DNA of 30,570 bases from Saccoglossus kowalevskii (lineage: Eukaryota; Hemichordata; Enteropneusta; Harrimaniidae), in assembly GCF_000003605.2 (NCBI RefSeq), contig NW_003119929.1, positions 82,029 to 112,598 of the forward strand. The letters run 5' to 3'. The position numbers were made by a program, and so were the translations under genes. Under the pieces are notes generated by a model. It worked only from the letters and a program-made list of their open reading frames with translations, ran no database searches and had not been told where the DNA came from. This document shows positions 1 to 11,757 of this stretch, in pieces; the first letter of the stretch is position 1; each line of letters starts with the position of its first letter.

Positions 1-149
1 GATACAGTTATTCATGCAAACACATTAATTGGCGATGCTCCAGCCTATATACATTGTACTAGTAGATGTGGCTCTATCGCGAAGCATTCTGGGAGATAAC
101 TGATCGTCACGTTGTCGTATCAATTCTATTGGACGGTGCCGGGGTCAAA

Positions 150-331
150 ACACTTGCAATGAATAATTAATTACGTGACGTCATTTCGGGGAAGTCCCGA
201 TGAACAAATACAATTGACGCGTCACTTATCGTTAATGGCCCTACGTCGGTTCCAAGTTGTGGTTCATTGGCTTTGCCGACGATAGACAATCAATAACCGT
301 TTCGTTCTTTGAGCCACCAAATACTTTAAAG
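150..331 (+). promoter_or_regulatory. Possible promoter and non-coding first exon of gene 1
   Basis: A palindromic CRE/ATF site TGACGTCA (176-183) lies a few bases from GGGAAGTCCC (189-198), which fits the kappaB consensus GGGRNNYYCC. About 130 bp downstream, TTTAAAG ends at a strong splice donor GTAAGT (GT at 332-333). An ATG at 234 opens only a 17-codon frame that stops before the donor, so the exon would be 5' UTR. Splicing to the acceptor before 4506 would put the start codon of gene 1 at 4508. The motifs are seen; the link across a 4.2 kb intron is inference, and a second donor-like site (GTGAGT near 3548) could serve instead. Confidence 0.35.
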
Positions 332-1933
332 GTAAGTTTTCTGGCGACACATTCACTGTTTTTTCATCAACACTTTATGGTATGTAATAAGCGTGATTGT
401 GATCGAATATGAAACCAGAATATACATTTGTACTTATATATATACAAGCGACGTCGATATCGGATATACTATTAGTTCAGAAGATTAATTCCTTCTCAGA
501 TCACTAAATTCTGACGGTCTGATGCTGCATTATTGCATAACTCCCAGTCTTTACAATATCGTATCGGTAATGCACACAAACACACGGTCATACTAGGGAC
601 CACGTGGCAGTCTCGTACAACATTTGAACATGTCAATATCGCTGTTACAACCACAGTCCATCCACAGAAACTGTGGTTACAACATACAAGGTCGTCTAAT
701 TAGTAATGAAACTGTTTTGCGAATAAGAATGGAATTGAGTATATTATCAAAGCAAATGTAATACTGTACTCATACCAACCGACAATTGAACAGTCTCATT
801 CCATTAAAAAGGCCATTAAAAATGAACGTAGTTTTTTCATTTTGGCACATTTTATAACACTCAGCCTTAGGTACATGATGATACGAGTCAGATTATTATA
901 TCAAAAATGAATATTATTGCCACGTCACGATTTGCTATAGCATTATTACATGTGGTGCATGGGTAGACAAACCTCGTGTTGTCTCTTGTCGAGTTGAGGC
1001 CCGTAAGGAAATCCCGACTATACTTTATTTCAACTGTTGGTTTCAGGTTGCTTCAAAGTGCGCTGACACTGACAACCGCCCATCTGTTACGTCATTGATT
1101 TTGCATTCCGCTTAAAAACAAAACGCACCCTTTTTACAATTGTAAGGAAGCCACAATGTTCGAAGTGGTTCTTTACATCCGCAACGACAGTTCAAGCGTC
1201 AACCGCCAATAGCGGATGAAAGACGTTTAGACATGTAAATAAACAGGCGTGTACCGGATACGTCATTTATCAATGACCTCTTACTGTCACTGCAATAGTG
1301 TTCCGAAAAGCAACGTTGCCATCTAACTTGCCTGACTGGTTTGCTATGCACGTCTCGAGATCTTTACATGATTAGAACTGGTTAGTTCAAACCACTTTTA
1401 AGAGGGTGCACCACTCGGCTAAATGCGGTCATTCACGAGCGTTATGACACGCGCCAGACCTCAGACAACTACTAGTAATAAATTTATTTCTGGTCTGAGG
1501 CCAGACCGTGGCACACCTGTGTCCTTACATTTCATACTGTGCCAGTACATATAGTTTTTTTTACATTTAGATAACCTTTATTATATAGAAAGGTATACGA
1601 ATGAATGAAATAAATTGAACGGCAATGGCTTCGCGATCTGTCCAATCCCCCACTGTCAGTTTGAAGTTTCCTTTTCAAGTCACGTTGTTATGTAAAATTA
1701 TAGTACGAATCATATTTGCAGTCCCTTCAACCGTCGGATATCCCGCAGTATCAAAATTAAAAATAGAAAAGGGACGATAAAAATACCCAGCAGCGGTTGG
1801 AATTGTACAGCTTGCGAACAAAATGAGGTTGGAAATGAGATGCACTTCCGACTTGAATGCAAATTGTTTGAATGAACGAACATCGAGTTACGCCCACATT
1901 TTAGAAACTACTCCCACTTTTTGCGAAACCACG

Positions 1934-2194
1934 CCCATGCGCGAGATATATGGCGACATTGACTGTTGCGCACATCAACGAATACCAGATGGGACGTTAC
2001 CAAATTTTAATTAGGTATTTTTAGGTGATTGGAATTTATCGAAGGAGTCACCGACGATAATTAGTGCAAATCGCGCCCAGGCCAAACCTCATACTAGTAC
2101 TTGTGATCTCCATTAGAAGAGCACATTGGATTGTGGGAAAATCAATGTATATCAACACAAATGTCGCACATGCGCGCGCGACGACCATCGTCCT
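1934..2194 (+). mobile_element. Diverged MITE copy, related to 17231-17530
   Basis: This stretch aligns with 17251-17530 over most of its length. Shared blocks include GCGAGATATATGG, CATCAACGA(A/G)TAC, AAGGAGTCACCG, GCATTGGATTGTGG and ATCAACACAAATGT. The right end keeps the terminal motif (GCGCGACGAC) and an adjoining TTAA at 2195-2198. The left terminal repeat is degraded or lost, so this looks like an old, 5'-damaged copy. It is non-coding; the 63-codon frame across its left part is incidental. Confidence 0.7.
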
Positions 2195-2542
2195 TTAACC
2201 ACAGGCGCTCGGAACGTTTCTTGGATAATAAAAAATGACCTAAAGTGGGATCGGCATAGTTAGTCAGTCGCCGGTACATTCCCCTACCAGTCATATAATA
2301 ACACAAGTTAGGAAAGCGTTGACACCATGACATCGAAATTTCCCGAAAGTAACACGATTTTCCAAATTATATTTCGATCCGCTTCACAAAACTCAAGCAT
2401 GATAACGATAGAAACTGTCGATCGACTTATATTACCTTTATTCGAACTAAAACGGGTTAAATTCTGTGAAAATCGAAACGCCAGAAAAAAAAAGGACAAA
2501 TCCATCTACGCGGATATTTTGAAGCAGAGACCCGAGCATGCG

Positions 2543-2731
2543 CACTTCCCAAACATACTGCGTCATCAAAAACCGATGCAGATGTTTTTTTATATTGCGA
2601 ACTATTAGCTGAATTTTTAAATTTTTTCAGGAAAATTCAATTTAAAAATACAACGTATAATGATACAACATACAACAATACAATATTTATTTTATAGACT
2701 ATGCAGTACGCGCATACATGTTTGGGAAGTG
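2543..2731. repeat. Foldback / MITE-like inverted repeat pair
   Basis: CACTTCCCAAACAT at 2543-2556 is exactly inverted as ATGTTTGGGAAGTG at 2718-2731, and the similarity continues imperfectly inward (ACTGCGTC against the complement of GTACGCGC). The arms enclose 161 bp of AT-rich sequence. A small non-autonomous transposon is possible, but no clear target-site duplication is seen. Confidence 0.4.
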
Positions 2732-4480
2732 GCACGATTGGCTGAACAAATTTTCTCATTTGCATAAATTAATAATCATGAGCAATGAAAAAAAGTGTTT
2801 TTTTTTTTCAGTATAACGGCCAAAATGGGCAAAATCATTTTCTCAATTTCTGACAACAGATTCTATGATGTCATACTTTACCCATAATCCTTTGCTTGGA
2901 AATCAAGATGGCTGACTACATAATACTGATGAAAAGTTGAATATCTAGAGAATGAAAAGTGATTTAAAAGAACTGTAAATTGTATTCTTCTACATTTGTG
3001 GAGCTTTTTCTTGAGGGGTCATTATGTTGTTTGGCTTGATGTTTTCTTTAATAGCAATTTACGAAATTCATTGATAATTCAGATTCACTTTGGTATTTCA
3101 TTCTTGTACCTTTGCTCAAAATTGCAAATAACGTTTTTAATAACCTTTACCAGTTACAAATTACCTAATCAGTATACATTTCGAGAAATCACTGTGTGTT
3201 TGTGCATACGCAGTTTGAAATGGAATAATTTTGAATGCAATGAAATCACGCATATAATACCATCCGGCAAAATACTAGTAGCGCCAAACCGGTTGTCGGT
3301 TCAATTGTTATGCAATATACACAATTTTAGTGCTTATATATTTCAATCTAATGTTTTTATGTTTTGTTGAGGGTTATTCTGTAAATAGCTCACTGGAATT
3401 ACCTTATATACTTGTAAAAGGGCTTCGACAATGACCTACGGACGACTGTAATTTGACCAGTAATTTATTGATCAATGCTCGTATCATTGTTTACACGTAC
3501 CAAACTCTTCTTCGCATTATAATGCACACTAGCCTAACATGTAAAGGTGAGTGGCGCTCTCGCCGGCCGAACGGCATCAAAACTCAATTTGGAGCATCGA
3601 GGATGGCGCAACTCACGCGACCTTACCGTTAAAACAATGTACACACCATGTTAAATAATTTAAAAACAGAATCCACCCATCTGAACTCAATATGGAATGT
3701 TTTCTGTAAAATCCAGAAACTTTAGTAATCGCTGCTCTGTGGCCACTCTTTATGATGCATCGCTGTCACTAGTTGCGTTGTTACGAGTCTGTGCATTTCG
3801 ATGACAGACGAATTCATACCGGCGATAAAAAACACGATATACCGTTGCAGTACTGAAGCTAATGACGCGTTATTAACAACTAACTCCGCGGGTAGATTTT
3901 GAACAATGTTTTTACGGCTGTCGCCAGGGTGCGATAACTTGAAGAATGGGCTCGATTAAGCAAAGATTTCAGTTTTTACACTGTGTTTCATTTGTATCGA
4001 GTTTGAAATCTGCTTTCTAAGTAGAGATTTTGGACCGACAGCATGTTTATACCGTCGGACTGCATTCTGAGTAACAAAACTGTTTGTAATGCGTCAATTA
4101 GTACTTAGTATTTAATATTACGATTATATTTTATGTCGGTGACCGTGTTTAATTAAAACAAATCCATACTATCGGAACTATAAACCCATTTTTTTATATT
4201 TTTTTTTTTATAAATGTTAACAATTAAAACTGAACAAGTGGTCCGTATCCTCCGATGGAATAACATTGGAACATTTTTAAATAGCACCACTTTGGGTACG
4301 GTGAAGTGTGAACAATTGAAGAAAGAAGAAAAATTGTTGTTGGGCCGTTCAAATATATTGAGACACGAATACGTTTTTAAATAATTAAATATGAATCCTT
4401 GAATTCAACGATTATTTCGCCATCAGCATCCGACGTTTGAGTTTTTGAAATTATGTCAGATTGGCCCACCCATTAAATTA

Positions 4481-4603
4481 GTGGTTATTATAATTTATTT
4501 TCTAGGTATGGCGGACAAAGGCGCGGATTTCGAGGATCACAATGAGAAGACAATGTACACTATTCAAGGTATTTATATTTTATGGTTGTGCATGGTACAA
4601 TGC
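4481..4603 (+). repeat. Leader exon 1 with its flanking intron sequence (first copy of a duplication)
   Basis: The exon 4506-4568 reads MADKGADFEDHNEKTMYTIQ and has a close second copy at 5717-5779. The similarity runs past both splice sites: TAATTTATTTTCTAG before and GTATTTATATTT after are identical in the two copies, and TGGTTATT(A/G) just upstream also matches. This is a genomic segment duplication rather than convergent exons. The ATG here is the likely start codon of gene 1. Confidence 0.8.
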
Positions 4604-7600
4604 TTCGCTCCCTCCCGACTGCTTTTTTGTTGCAGCTGTGGTGATATTGTCCAAATGGACTAACAGTCGCGTTAAACTTGTGACCTTGTGTAGTACCACC
4701 TGTAAATCCTTTCAGTTTTACTAAACATATTATCTTCACATTTCAGATGCTTATACAGCAACCATACATGTCCTTGCTGACGATCTGAAGGCGGTGGAGT
4801 GTCGATTCCTAGCACGCAATATGGGAATATCTGATGTCACTATTGATGATCTTGAAAAAGACAATCCTGGCAAAACTCGAAAATTTAAGCGAGAACTATT
4901 ACGTGTATGCTTGGCTAAATATAAGTTACCAAATGACGTCGATAAGGTAGCAGAGAAGATACTCATGATTGAAAGAACAGATCTGGCGGAGAAATTCAAG
5001 GATTTTGTTAAAGGTTAGTATTTTAATTGACATTCTCACACCTTCGAGACAGAATTGTCGTTTACAGCCTTTCTTTCGGTGCTGTCTCACGGATCTGAAG
5101 TTGTTTTTAAAAAGAACAGGGAATAAATGCAATACCGAGCGAGAATGGTTGTAGGCCGCGTTACAGCGAGCGCAAGATTAGTCTGATCGTGAAAACTCTC
5201 CCTATCAATGTCCTTTGGAACATTGTTCTGACAACCGCTGTACAAATACTGCTATTGTTAATAATAATTATTGCACCATTGCTTGACTAAATTGAACTCT
5301 GTATTTGGGTTTGTCTGCACTGACATCAACCCACACAAACTGACATTAGACATCTATTGACATATTAAATATGGTAATTGATAAATGGGTGGGGTTACGG
5401 TAAATCAAATGTACAAACTGTGCTTACATCGTCAGTTTGGAACTAAAATTGTTTCCAGGATGTTTATGTGGTTTTTAAGTATATCCAAAATTAAACAAAA
5501 CAAGAATGGGTTGCTGAATTGTTATTATACAGTATCTCACTTTTAATTAAAGTATTGTGTTGGTTCTTTGAATTTTTTACCTGTACACATAGTGTATCCC
5601 AGTTTAATAGAAATTTTGTGAAATCGACTATCATTCCATCAACATCTTTCTTTGATATAATGTGTCGTCTAATTGTCCACTCATTATTTATTTGGTTATT
5701 GTAATTTATTTTCTAGGTATGAAAGACAAAGGCGCAAGCTTTGACGTCCATGAAGAGAAGGCCACATACACAATTCCAGGTATTTATATTTCACCATTGT
5801 GTCATAGTACAAAATAAAAATATGTGATTTAATATAACTATTTTAGACGTCTTGCAAGACAATTATTTTTTATAATAGTTACTCGTTTGGTCGAATATAC
5901 ATGAAGTACAGACAAATGGCCCAGACTGGTGATAGCCCTCCTTAATTGTATATTGGGTGGTACAATGATATTCATGAACATTTTTAGTGAGTTATCAGTC
6001 ATGAGTGGTGCATATTAAGTGATAGATGACTGATCTTTTGCAATATATGCTTTTTTTTTGATGTTATGGAAAAGGAAAAATACAATCGTGATATATTTGT
6101 TGGTAATTTGTACTTTACATGGACACCTATAATAAATGTATGTATCTGTATTGCCTTTTCAGTCAATTGCCATGGTGTTGATAGTCTACCACAAGAATTT
6201 GTAGATAGACCAGGTGACATTCAGAAGCTTGTAGATATGATTACGAATTGTGATGGTAAACCACTTGGTATTATAGATCAACATGCTGCCAATCAGACGA
6301 CGTGTCCCTACTCGTATCGAGCTTCGCCAATTGGTATTGGAGGAGGTGGAGGCATTGGTAAAACTACTTTAGCTTTAGCATTAGCACAACATGTCAATCG
6401 AAAGTTAAAAAAAGAAGTAGTATGGCTGACTGTGTCTCAGCAACCAGATATTCTGTCCCTTTTCAATACTATGTATTTTTATTTGACTGGAGAAAAGGGT
6501 ATATTTCAAATGAAAGAAGTGCTAAAGATTGGCTCAGAGAATTCACAAAAACAAAAGAAATGTTTTTAGTTCTTGATGATGTTTGGAATGTAGATGATGT
6601 GACACCATTCATGATGCTTGGTCCAAAGTGTTGTATGTTGATAACAACTCGCAATGAAAAGGTTTTGACTTGCCACAATGCCAAGACGTATAAACTAGGG
6701 AAGCTTGATGCAGAACAATCCCGAGCCATGTTTCTAAAGTATGCCAACACTGACGAAGACTTTATTAAGCAGTTTGAACTCGGGAAACAGGTCAATGAAT
6801 TCCTAGAGATTCTGAAGAATTATCCACTGGCTATTACATTAATTGGATCAGCACTCCGTACCACAGGCATACATGTAAATACAGGAAAGGTGCAACGAAA
6901 ATGGAAACTGAGACTTAAACAGCTTCGCACAAGAAACACCTTTTGGGAAAATCAAGCAGACCAGTTGAAAAATCCCAACTACAATCATACACTGTTGGGA
7001 GCATTTGATGTCAGTTATAACTTCCTTGGTAACGAATTAAATTCTGATGCACAGAACGTAATACAAAGAAGATTCTTGGATTTTGCACTTTTTCCAGATG
7101 ATACAAATGTTCCGTTCAATGTACTTCATAAATTATGGGTAGATGGTGATGAAGACCAACTAGAAAATGATTTGGATATTTTAACAGAATCATCGCTAAT
7201 CAGTTGTACCACAAATCAAGATGGGAAAGAGTCTTATAAAGTTCATGACTTGGTTCTACAGTATGCTCAGCATAAGTTTGAAGATGTTCTTGGAAAAGGG
7301 TCATTATATCAAAGACAATGTTACCTTATTGATCAGTATAGGGATGACTGTAACAGACAAGACTTAAGCTGTCCTAAACAACCTAATTCTCTCCATGAAA
7401 TCCACGCAGAAGACGGCAAAGATGACGTGTTTCCTTGGTGGAAGATACACAGTGATGGATATATCTACACACATCTGGTTCATCATTTAATGAAGGCTGG
7501 GTTTGACAAAGAAGTTAGACTGCTGCTAATTAGTTATCAGTGGATTAAGACCAAACTTACACATACTGATATAGCTTCTGTGATTTCTGACTATGAGCAA

Positions 7601-10600
7601 TACTTTAAACTCAAGTATGTTGATGAAAGCACAGACATAATGTATGCAGCTCTTACATTTACTGCACCAGTAGTTGCAAAGCATAATGACCAGCTGCCAA
7701 ACCAGCTTCTTGGGTCATTAGTTGATGTTGATAACCCTGAAGTAAATGTAATAGTTGAACAAATTAATAATGATCTGAAATCATCAAAGTCCAATTGTTT
7801 ATTGCCTTTAACATCGTGTCTTACACAACCTGGGGGTTACCTGAAGCGGTCAATTGGAGACAACAGGGCAACTGTTCTATGTGTAGGATTCACCCATGAC
7901 AACAAGCAGATATTGGCAGGATTCGGAACAGGTGGATACAAGTCAGCTCATGTGTTAGTAATTGATGTTGCAACTGGAAGAGAGAAAATATTAGGGAAAG
8001 AGGTTGACCATCACAAAGGACTAGTATTTGATCTTGCAATTCATCCCAAAGACATGTTTGTGGTGACTGCTTCTTTTGATCACACACTTAAGATTTGGTC
8101 TCTTTACAGCGACTTTGAGAAAGTAAAGACATTAACAGGACATACAGGCTACCTATACTGTGTTTCAATGTCAAGTGATGGCAAATTTGCCGTATCTGCT
8201 GGCCAGGATAAAACAATCAAGAAATGGAACTTGAAGAAAAATGTGTGCACTTTGACAATTGGTGGGCATGAGGGAACAATTCGCCAAGTTTGCATAACTA
8301 GCCAAGGTGATAAGGTAATTTCTGGATCAGAAGATGGAAAAGTGAGAGTATGCTGCCTTGATAATGGTACTATACTTCATGAGTATGATTCTCATGTACA
8401 ACTTGTGTTCTGCATAGCTGTGACTCGTAATGATAAACAGGTGATTACTGTTGGTACTGATAATGCAGCAAAAGTCTTGGATCTAGAGAGTGGCCAGTTG
8501 CAATTTGAGCTTCAAGGTCATTGTAAAGAAATTATCTCTTGTACAACATCGAAAGATGACAGACATATTTTCACTGGTGGAGCTGAAGGTGTGATTCGTA
8601 TGTGGTCACTCCAGAGTGGTACTGAAGAACGTGTATTCCATGGTCATGCTGAACGTGTTAGATATATAGCTATTTCACCAAATGGGAAATTGATGGCATC
8701 AGGTTCTGAAGACTGTTCACTGAAGATTTGGGATTGTGACATAGACTCCAGTAAGATTGTGCCGAATCAACAAGGTCACACATCAGCTGTTAGTGCTATT
8801 GCATTGTCTGCCAATGGCAAGATGGCTGCTACAGCATCACATGACTCCACTGTACGAATATGGGATTTGGCATCATATTCATCCATCCATACCCTATTTG
8901 GCCATTCAGATATTATAAGCTGCATAACAATAGCAGATGCGTTGTCATGTGTGATATCTGGTTCCAGTGATAAAACTATTCGTATATGGAATATGAAAAT
9001 TGGAGAGCTTTGTGGAGAACCACTGATTGGTCATCGGTACATGGTAACAGCAGTGCATGCCACAACATACAAGGGGAAAGATATTTTACTTTCTGGTTCC
9101 TGTGATAATATTATAATTTTGTGGGATATCAAATGCAAGATTCAGCTTTATCATCTGATTGCTGATTCATATAACGTTATGAATTTGTTCTCGTCCAGTT
9201 ACTCAGAACAACCTTGTTTACAGATTATGGCAGCTTTCCGAGGAAGTGTTTGTAAATGGGAATTGTCTCAGTTACAAGATAATTCTTCTGTTCCTAAACT
9301 ATATCCAGTCCACAACCATTGCCAATTACAGACCCCTAACTATCCAGCTATCCCTCACACAGTTCAGAATGGTTTTATTGTTGGATGGGAAGAGATGAGC
9401 AGAATTCGGTTCTGGGATTTGGATAATGATATAGATTCAAAGATAGTCAGTGGACATGATGACTTTGACATTGTGACTTCATTACACTTGAGCCAAGATG
9501 GTGGCATTCTTGTATGTGGTAGTCAACATGGCTTTTTGAACATTATTGGTTTATGCAAAGCAGGCAATCCAATGGGAAGACTGCAGACTCCTGATAACAT
9601 GACATCCCCTGTTACAGCAATAACTGCATTACAGTCGGATGATCATGATGCAATGTTTTTCTTTGCTGGATTTCACAATGGGATGATTCTAACATGGGAG
9701 ACAAATGATAAGGCTCGTGTTTATGAGTGTGGAAAAACTCCCGCAAAAAGTCATGAAAATGGAGCGCTGACGATTAGTAATGGGAAAAACGTTGGACAAG
9801 GATCATCCACTATAACTAATCTAGTTGCATACACTGAAGACAAGACAGTGAAACTTCTCTCCACTGGACTGAAACAAGACGACACATCAATTACAATATG
9901 GGATGTGAATGCTGGGAAACGTATCCACCAATTATATGGCCATACTGATATTGTGACATCTGTATGTATGACCAGTCACGTGAATGTCATGTCTAGTTCA
10001 CTTGATGGCTCTGTGATATACTGGGACTTGAAAACAAATGGTCATCAGTGTTACAAATCTCCAGATGCCATCACGTGTCTTGCTGTTACAGCTGATAGTA
10101 ATAATTACATTATTGGTTCTAAGCGCAATGTCATGGAGGTACATGAAGTAACTACAGGGGAACTTCTGAAGTCATTTTCTTTGGGATCAAAGTTCAACAT
10201 GAAGAAATTGGCACTGTCTGTAGATGGAAAGCATGTGAACTGTTGCTATGATGACCATACTGCTGAAACACGATGTTTGAATACTGGGAAGCTAGTGTCT
10301 GATATGGTTGGTCATCAGAATGAATGGGGAAATATTTCAAAGTGTTCTGGAAGTGACATGGTAATAAGTAATAATACACACTGCAGAGTGAACTTGTGGA
10401 ATCCAGCCACTGGCGAATCATTGGCAACTATTGGTAGTAGTCATGGTAACTCAACACAGAAAGTTGCATCATCCAGAAGTCCTGCAAATAAAAGTACAGG
10501 GCATCGACGTATGATAACAGCAGTGCATATCAACAAGGATCTCATTCTTACAGGGTCATATGATAAATCTCTGAATATCTGGAAAGTTGTAAAATCTCAA

Positions 10601-10738
10601 AACTGCCAATCAGTTCTCATAGATAGCTATTATTTTGAGCATGCTGTCACATCTATTAATATGACACAAGACAATGTCATTTGTATTGGACTTCTGAGCG
10701 GATTGGTCTGTTTTATTCAGATGAAAGAAGGTGCGTAA
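4508..10738 (+). CDS. Gene 1: Death-like/NB-ARC/WD40 APAF-1-like protein, with a 1-base frameshift
   Basis: Exons are 4506-4568 (ATG at 4508), 4747-5013, 5717-5779 and 6163-10738; every junction is phase 1. In order they encode a 20-aa leader, a Death-fold domain (core ARNMGISDVTIDDLEKDN), a second 20-aa leader-like segment, then NB-ARC, an APAF-1-like helical domain and about 18-19 WD40-type units. NB-ARC motifs seen: P-loop GGGIGKTTLA (about 6350), Walker B MFLVLDDVW (6560-6586), sensor LITTR, YPLAITLIG and VHD in place of MHD. At about 6508 one base is missing relative to gene 2 (CAAAT against CACAAT). As written, translation stops at 6567-6569 after about 265 residues, before Walker B. 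Beyond the shift the frame stays open to TAA at 10736-10738; without it the protein would be about 1655 aa. The family acts as a nucleotide-switched oligomerising scaffold in apoptosis or innate sensing; ligand and partners are unknown. Confidence 0.85.
4747..5013 (+). other. Death-fold domain exon of gene 1
   Basis: This single 267-bp exon has acceptor ATTTCAG and donor GTTAGT, phase 1 at both ends, and encodes about 89 residues. The pattern LARNMGISDVTIDDLEKDN, then FKRELLRVC, then a closing L..KF.DFVK matches the six-helix Death-domain layout (LA..LG.S...I..IE). The paralogous exon at 17693-17953 shares ISDVTIDD, the F(K/R)(R/Q)ELLR core and the DL(A/S)EKF(K/Q)DFVK ending. A CARD or DED is less likely but cannot be excluded by eye. 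Confidence 0.75.
5014..5716 (+). other. Intron of gene 1
   Basis: It starts GTTAGT and ends ATTTTCTAG. I see no further Death-domain copy or other coding exon. Its 3' end resembles the sequence before the first leader exon. Confidence 0.75.
5692..5814 (+). repeat. Leader exon 2 with its flanking intron sequence (second copy of the duplication)
   Basis: Exon 5717-5779 encodes MKDKGASFDVHEEKATYTIP, aligned without gaps to the first leader exon (shared KGA.F, EK and YTI). It sits between the Death exon and the NB-ARC exon and is phase 1 at both ends: G|GT before, G|TC after. Its internal ATG at 5719 is in frame, so a transcript starting here would encode an NB-ARC/WD40 protein without a Death domain. 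That isoform is inference. Confidence 0.75.
5780..6162 (+). other. Intron of gene 1 before the large NB-ARC/WD40 exon
   Basis: It starts GTATTT and ends TGCCTTTTCAG. The open frame running from 6066 into the exon is intronic read-through: the phase of the preceding exon and the match to gene 2 both put the exon start at 6163. Nothing else is recognised here. Confidence 0.7.
9662..9961 (+). other. Near-identical tract shared with gene 2 (likely gene conversion), gene 1 copy
   Basis: About 300 bp match 22938-23237 with roughly 10 differences. The stretches 9791-9894 and 9896-9961 are fully identical, third codon positions included. Sequence on either side differs every few bases. The tract encodes parts of two WD units (AGFHNGMILTWET to VNAGKRIHQLYGHTDIV). 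Confidence 0.8.
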
Positions 10739-11757
10739 GTCAGTACAGTACTTCAATTCGCCAGTATCTTGTATACACGCATACCGAGTTCTTGGACAAC
10801 TGTCAGAAGCTACTTTGTCAAATTCTTCAAATTACCATTGTTTTCAAAGCTTGGACACTGATTTTGAATACATACCCCTTGTACATGCATGTATTTTTTA
10901 GTCATAAATTGATGGTGACCATAAATTGAGTAATACTAGATTATTAACATCCCTTTACTGATCAAAGTCGTAGTATTGTGATATGAACGTTCAATCTATT
11001 ATTATAATTAATAGCTACATTATACTGTCATGATGACTGTGAATTATTTACTTTTCTGACTATCGAAACACATTCCTGGTGTTTATTGCAGCTGCGCCTG
11101 ATACTCTCTAATCTGGGACAACTACTTTCAGATATTGGTCAAAAATGGAGCTTATATGCTATTAAAGCGGGAGGGTTGTTTCATGCGCACGCACGGGAAC
11201 TGAGTCCCAAGCGACGATAACTGCACATGCTATAAACGTAAAGGCTCATGGGCAGATGCTTGTTTGTAAACAATGACACGCTATGGCCATCTGACGCATG
11301 CGCAGGTAACGACTCCCCCGCTTTAAGCTTTGTACGTTTCCTGATGCTGATCATAGCTGATGTACCGTGTCCCCAATCTCCAATTTTCACTTGTCTCTAT
11401 AAATGTACTAGTCATAACAATATGTTTAAATAACATTTGGCAGATGTTCTTTTCAAGTAGTATATAATATGTGAATGATGTCAAAACACAGATTTTATAC
11501 CCCATTTGAACACCTTTATATAAATAAAAACCTAGTGTGAGGTTCAATACTGTGTGTACTAGTACAATATTAATTAATATTCATAAACCTGTCATTGCTC
11601 ACAAGATGAACTGACGTATGTGTTAGTATTTACCCATTTACGTATGCAAAATAACATCGTTAAATATAAAGTTTGCCCTATTCTCCTGGGTTTATGGTTA
11701 TGATGGATATCATATATTTCTTTTTATATTTATCACATATACATGTCAGTAACAGAT
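10739..11757. other. 3' flank of gene 1
   Basis: The stretch is AT-rich and non-coding apart from a TTAA-flanked MITE at 11166-11322. Possible poly(A) signals are ATTAAA at 11161-11166, at the element's edge, and AATAAA at 11523-11528. A small open frame from 10681 is a shadow of the gene 1 end. Confidence 0.6.
11166..11322. mobile_element. MITE with TTAA flanks
   Basis: The 157-bp stretch is bounded by TTAA at 11162-11165 and 11323-11326. Its ends are imperfect inverted repeats: left AGCGGGAGGGTTGTTTCATG; right, read inward on the other strand, AGCGGGGGAGTCGTTACC. TTAA target duplication is the mark of piggyBac-type transposition. There is no coding capacity, so it would be non-autonomous. 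The terminal AGCG(G/C)G resembles the element at 17231. Confidence 0.65.

Larger units (their letters stand above)
332..4505. other. Region without recognisable coding exons upstream of gene 1
   Basis: No open frame here resembles a known protein. The longest (2996-3370, 124 codons) has low-complexity AT-driven composition. The stretch holds a short hairpin around 1450-1500 (CCTCAGAC against GTCTGAGG), a MITE relic (1934-2194), a foldback pair (2543-2731) and poly-A/T runs. It ends in the acceptor of the first gene 1 exon (ATTTTCTAG, 4497-4505). It is either the first intron of gene 1 or intergenic DNA. Confidence 0.6.

Noticed and set aside
1376-1420. tRNA B-box-like GTTCAAACC
   Set aside because: No matching A box or cloverleaf stems could be found around it.
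2327-2608. 93-codon plus-strand frame
   Set aside because: It lies between two repeat elements and runs into the foldback arm; no recognisable protein.
2996-3370. 124-codon plus-strand frame
   Set aside because: AT-driven composition, no domain, no splice or start context.
6066-6162. Upstream extension of the gene 1 NB-ARC frame
   Set aside because: This is intronic read-through. The acceptor TTTTCAG and the phase of the preceding exon set the exon start at 6163.
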